The position numbers and the translations under genes are program-made. A model generated the notes under the pieces. The model saw only the letters and a list, made by a program, of their open reading frames with translations. It was not told where the DNA came from and searched no databases. A stretch of 64,000 bases of DNA. Source: an uncultured Actinomycetes bacterium (GTDB lineage: Bacteria > Actinomycetota > Acidimicrobiia > Acidimicrobiales > RAAP-2). Below, piece after piece: positions 63,461-64,000 of the stretch (positions within the stretch are counted from its first letter, which is position 1; the number at the start of each line of letters is the position of its first letter). The stretch lies in the NCBI GenBank assembly GCA_903860745.1, contig CAIORQ010000105.1:1-64000 (forward strand), in the 5' to 3' direction.

Positions 63461-64000
63461 TCAGACCCTGGTCAGCCAAGCCTCGTACTGGGCCAGCTCG
63501 CCGCGCACGGCCTGGAAGTAGGTCGACTGGATCGCCTTGGTGATCGGGCCGGGGCCACCCTCGCCCACCACGCGCTCGTCCACCGAGTAGATCGGCACCA
63601 CTTCGGCGGCCGTGCCGGTCAAGAAGGCCTCCTCGGCGATGTAGAGGTCGTCGCGGCGCAGGGCCTCGAAGCTCACCTTGTAGCCCAGGTCGTGGGCGAT
63701 GGTGATCACCGAGTGCTGGGTGATGCCGTGCAGCGCGCCGGCCTCCGAGGGCGGGGGCGTCACGACGCGGCCACCGCGCACGAGGAAGAGGTTCTCGCCG
63801 GTGCACTCCGAGATGCGTCCGTCGGGGCCGAGCATGATGGCCTCGTCGTAGCCGGACTTGATGGCCTCGACCTTGGCCAGGGTGGAGTTCACGTAGCCGC
63901 CGACCGTCTTGGACGAGGTGGGCATGGCGTTGGGCGCGTGGCGCACCCACGACGAGACCTTCATTCGCACGCCGTTCTCGATGCCGTGGTCACCCAGGTA
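63461..64000 (-). CDS. ilvE: Branched-chain amino acid aminotransferase, truncated at window edge
   Basis: NSTLAKVEAIKSGYDEAIMLGPDGRISECTGENLFLVRGG, EAFLTGTAAEVVPI. Confidence 0.92.
   Translation of the reverse strand, partial: YLGDHGIENGVRMKVSSWVRHAPNAMPTSSKTVGGYVNSTLAKVEAIKSGYDEAIMLGPDGRISECTGENLFLVRGGRVVTPPPSEAGALHGITQHSVITIAHDLGYKVSFEALRRDDLYIAEEAFLTGTAAEVVPIYSVDERVVGEGGPGPITKAIQSTYFQAVRGELAQYEAWLTRV

Overview
High-GC, gene-dense actinobacterial chromosome segment. The gene content and fusions suggest Acidimicrobiia, but that is an inference. Most of the window is housekeeping: tldD/pmbA, dxs, msrB, ftsEX, prfB, secA, birA, a biotin-dependent carboxylase, methylmalonyl-CoA mutase, pepA, metH, a lipoate/2-oxoacid dehydrogenase cluster, rnhA, a split SUF Fe-S cluster locus, mutY, NlpC/P60, Lgt-like, acyl-CoA dehydrogenase and a partial ilvE. 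Many genes are joined by 4-bp ATGA/GTGA/TTGA overlaps. The parts most worth a second look are: (1) a chromosomal two-gene DNA-mobilisation-like module, with a stand-alone MobF/TrwC-type relaxase domain and a VirD4/TraG-like ATPase lacking an N-terminal membrane anchor, placed convergently downstream of a fused PafBC-type WYL regulator, with a 30-bp imperfect palindrome in the nearby divergent intergenic region; (2) a single-ORF LipB-LipA fusion; (3) a SUF locus split into two convergent arms with two sufC genes and an embedded 4-Cys protein; (4) a predicted secreted 7-bladed propeller protein with an in-frame TGA, next to a small GntR regulator whose promoter carries a perfect dyad that partly recurs upstream of the propeller gene; (5) a zinc-ribbon protein that looks like the stump of a nucleotidyl cyclase; (6) a multidomain protein with a PemK/MazF-like C-terminus. 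No tRNA, rRNA, CRISPR array or IS element was recognised.
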